Shown one piece after another: positions 62,540 to 64,000 of a stretch of DNA of 64,000 nt. This DNA is from Sutterella sp. AM11-39 (GTDB lineage Bacteria > Pseudomonadota > Gammaproteobacteria > Burkholderiales > Burkholderiaceae_F). The DNA lies in the NCBI RefSeq assembly GCF_003472385.1, contig NZ_QRLV01000001.1:1-64000 (forward strand), written 5' to 3'. Positions within the stretch are counted from its first letter, which is position 1. The number at the start of each line of letters is the position of its first letter. Made by a program: the position numbers and the translations under genes. The notes below the pieces were generated by a model, which was not told the DNA's origin, did not search any database, and saw only the letters and a list, made by a program, of their open reading frames with translations.

Positions 62540-62897
62540 TTTTCTCTCCTGTAGCTGTTTAAAAAATCCAATGAGAACAAGCCTCAAACCGACTACGGCG
62601 TCGCTTGCCCCTTGCGGAGAATTTTCAAAAAAGAACTTTCGGAGATCGAAGAAACGCGTCAAATGATTTGATCAATATCAAGAGGTCGAGGGAGTCCGAA
62701 GATAAAAATCGTTAAAAATCAAAGGATTAATATTTGTTCCTTCTTTATTTCTGTCAATAGGTCTTTGGAACAAATGCAAAAATACCCCATCAATCAAGGC
62801 TTTCTTTGATTTTGGAAAAACGTCTTAACAGGATTTAGTGGTACAAATACCTTGTTCGAAATCCGTATCGTTTCTACGCCAAGCGGCCTACACCAAA
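62540..62897. other. Divergent regulatory region of the lyase/GntR cluster
   Basis: AT-rich, about 360 bases. Contains ATTTGTTCC (62732-62740) and its inverse GGAACAAAT (62767-62775), a near copy GGTACAAAT (62840-62848), and both ribosome-binding regions. No gene. Confidence 0.6.
62732..62775. promoter_or_regulatory. Long inverted repeat, candidate operator of the lyase/GntR cluster
   Basis: Perfect 9-bp arms ATTTGTTCC and GGAACAAAT with 26 bases between; a third, one-mismatch copy GGTACAAAT lies at 62840-62848. Suggests two or more sites for one dimeric or tetrameric regulator. Confidence 0.6.
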
Positions 62898-63632
62898 ATG
62901 CGAAAAGAACTCCTGTGGCAGAAACTCGCCAACAAACTGGCGCATCGCATTGCAACCGGACGCTATCCGCTGGGTTCTCAGTTACCCACGGAACTCATGC
63001 TTGTGGAAACAGAAAAAGTTTCGCGCAACACCGTGCGGGCGGCACTACAGGAACTCAAAGCTCGAGGACTCATTGAGCGACAGGCGCACAACGGTACTCG
63101 TGTCATTTCAACGGGCGGTGCTCGTAATTTCCATCAAAAACTGTCGTCGCTTCGAGATCTCGACGATTTCGGTCATAACTACGGACGTCGCGTCACAGAC
63201 ATTGATTTCGTCACAGCTGATCGGCGTTTGGCCGAAGCCATCAATTGCGCCGTCGGTGCCACCTTTCTACGCTTTGTCAACACGCGCACAAGCAACGATC
63301 CTGAAGATCCTGCCGTTGTCTGCACGAAAGTCTTCATCAACGCCGCCTACGGCGAAATCGTGACGCAAGCTCGGCAGCATCCCGAAACGCTCATCATCAC
63401 CTTCATCGAAGAACTTTTTCACAAGCACTGCGTGCAAGTCAAGCAGTCCATTCAGGCTGTTGCGCTACCCGCCGACATTGCCAAAATTCTCGGCGCAACC
63501 GCCGGCGAACCGGCCTTGCGCATCCTTCGCCACTATCTTGACGCCAAAGAACAAGTCCTCGAAATTTCTGTTTCCTACCACCCGGGAAGACGCTATGCGT
63601 TCAACATGACGCTTGGGAAAAATTCGCGTTGA
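62898..63632 (+). CDS. GntR/HutC-family transcriptional regulator
   Basis: 244 residues from ATG 62898; an in-frame GTG at 62838 is possible but overlaps the third repeat. Winged HTH (about 8-72): L-A-H-R-I-A-T-G-R-Y-P-L-G-S-Q-L-P-T-E, then S-R-N-T-V-R-A-A-L-Q-E-L-K-A-R-G-L-I. UTRA ligand domain (about 90-235). It probably controls the lyase-transporter operon (divergent) and the aldehyde dehydrogenase gene (downstream), sensing a metabolite of the pathway. Confidence 0.88.
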   Translation: MRKELLWQKLANKLAHRIATGRYPLGSQLPTELMLVETEKVSRNTVRAALQELKARGLIERQAHNGTRVISTGGARNFHQKLSSLRDLDDFGHNYGRRVTDIDFVTADRRLAEAINCAVGATFLRFVNTRTSNDPEDPAVVCTKVFINAAYGEIVTQARQHPETLIITFIEELFHKHCVQVKQSIQAVALPADIAKILGATAGEPALRILRHYLDAKEQVLEISVSYHPGRRYAFNMTLGKNSR

Positions 63633-63749
63633 TCGGGCATTCGCTGGGTACTGCTGATAACAGGTATTGGCATAGAACAGACTATTGCAAAGCCAAATCT
63701 CTTGTCGTTGCAAAAATGCCAAACCTCCTAAAAAACGAGAACGGTGCTA

Positions 63750-63757
63750 GTCTAGAC
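63750..63757. promoter_or_regulatory. HutC-type operator upstream of the aldehyde dehydrogenase gene
   Basis: Palindrome GTCTAGAC fits the HutC-subfamily pattern GT-N-TA-N-AC and lies 52 bases before the ATG at 63810, next to a possible -10 (TGTAAT). Binding by the neighbouring GntR protein is inferred. Confidence 0.5.
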
Positions 63758-63772
63758 ATATACCTGTAATGC

Positions 63773-63800
63773 GCCGTTTTGTGCCAAAAACACAAACGGC
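63773..63800 (+). promoter_or_regulatory. Leader hairpin of the aldehyde dehydrogenase gene
   Basis: GCCGTTTTGTG/CACAAACGGC with one bulged T and a 7-base loop; ends 9 bases before the ATG and could hide the ribosome-binding site. Confidence 0.5.
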
Positions 63801-63809
63801 AAGATTGTT

Positions 63810-64000
63810 ATGGCCTACCGTTTTGACAGCTTTTATATCGGCGGCGCTTGGGTCAAGCCAAGCACCACCGATGTTCTCACTCTCGAAAATCCCGCCACAC
63901 GCGCTCCCTTTGCCACCGTCCCTGATGCCACGCCTGCCGATGCCGTTGCCGCCATTGAAGCAGCGGCCTCAGCGCTACCCGCTTGGTCTGCCACTCCGCT
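63810..64000 (+). CDS. Aldehyde dehydrogenase family protein (partial)
   Basis: First 63 residues. ATG 63810 opens a frame to the window end: R-F-D-S-F-Y-I-G-G-A-W-V-K-P, then N-P-A-T-R-A-P-F-A-T-V, D-A-V-A-A-I-E-A-A-A-S-A-L-P-A-W-S, the typical NAD-dependent aldehyde dehydrogenase N-terminus. Which aldehyde is used cannot be told. No Shine-Dalgarno is evident; a hairpin lies just upstream. Likely part of the GntR-controlled pathway at the right edge. Confidence 0.85.
   Translation, partial: MAYRFDSFYIGGAWVKPSTTDVLTLENPATRAPFATVPDATPADAVAAIEAAASALPAWSATP

Overview
The window reads as a chromosome segment of a betaproteobacterium, most probably Burkholderiales, family Sutterellaceae (Sutterella/Parasutterella type). 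This rests on recognised synteny: rpsF-priB-rpsR-rplI next to dnaB, rnfH-guaB-guaA, tpiA-secG-tRNA-Leu, hda-HAD-pcnB-folK, and bamD divergent from rluD-pgeF. It is also supported by two short Gram-negative porins, an octaheme nitrite reductase and a lifestyle built on dicarboxylate and amino-acid uptake. No rRNA, CRISPR array, insertion sequence or phage gene was seen. Coding density is high and most genes carry good Shine-Dalgarno sites.

Left part (1-9200), the most accessory stretch: a small minus-strand operon (NTF2-like protein, cupin lipoprotein, a gene cut by the window edge) faces a TetR regulator, with a clear promoter and a palindromic operator between them. Then come a Fic toxin with an upstream antitoxin that fuses an XRE DNA-binding domain to a VbhA-like inhibitory motif, mntP (Mn2+ export), a lone XRE protein with a histone-like tail, a DinG/YoaA helicase and an MFS exporter.

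9200-19700: two tandem copies of a tRNA-Leu(GAG)/tRNA-Gln(CUG) pair, then secG, tpiA, pnp, rpsO and gpsA on the minus strand, a DMT exporter, a methyltransferase, a DUF748 envelope protein, and a two-gene operon containing ygbA, a nitrosative-stress family gene. 19700-26600: two porins with unusual leaders (the second contains a full intrinsic terminator upstream of its start codon), a second DMT transporter, ccmI, and an eight-heme nitrite reductase of the TvNiR type rather than ordinary pentaheme NrfA.

26900-45900: rimO, pgeF and rluD divergent from bamD (start codons overlap), nudF and smpB, a Tat-exported cupin, nikR translationally close to an AEC transporter, an MFS exporter, tsaE-amiC, a PIN-PhoH protein, DUF456, dnaB and the rpsF ribosomal operon, tRNA-Thr(CGU) with a decayed tRNA-like copy nearby, a DUF945 protein and an orphan amino-acid binding protein.

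45900-64000: folK-pcnB-HAD-hda divergent from purM, then rnfH, guaB and guaA (purine synthesis), a PEBP-like protein, a glutamate-family symporter with altered substrate-site residues, putP, a branched-chain aminotransferase, and at the right edge a catabolic-looking cluster: DASS anion transporter + fumarase-superfamily lyase, divergent from a GntR/HutC regulator and an aldehyde dehydrogenase that runs off the window. Repeated palindromic elements in that divergent region suggest a locally regulated pathway for an unidentified acid.
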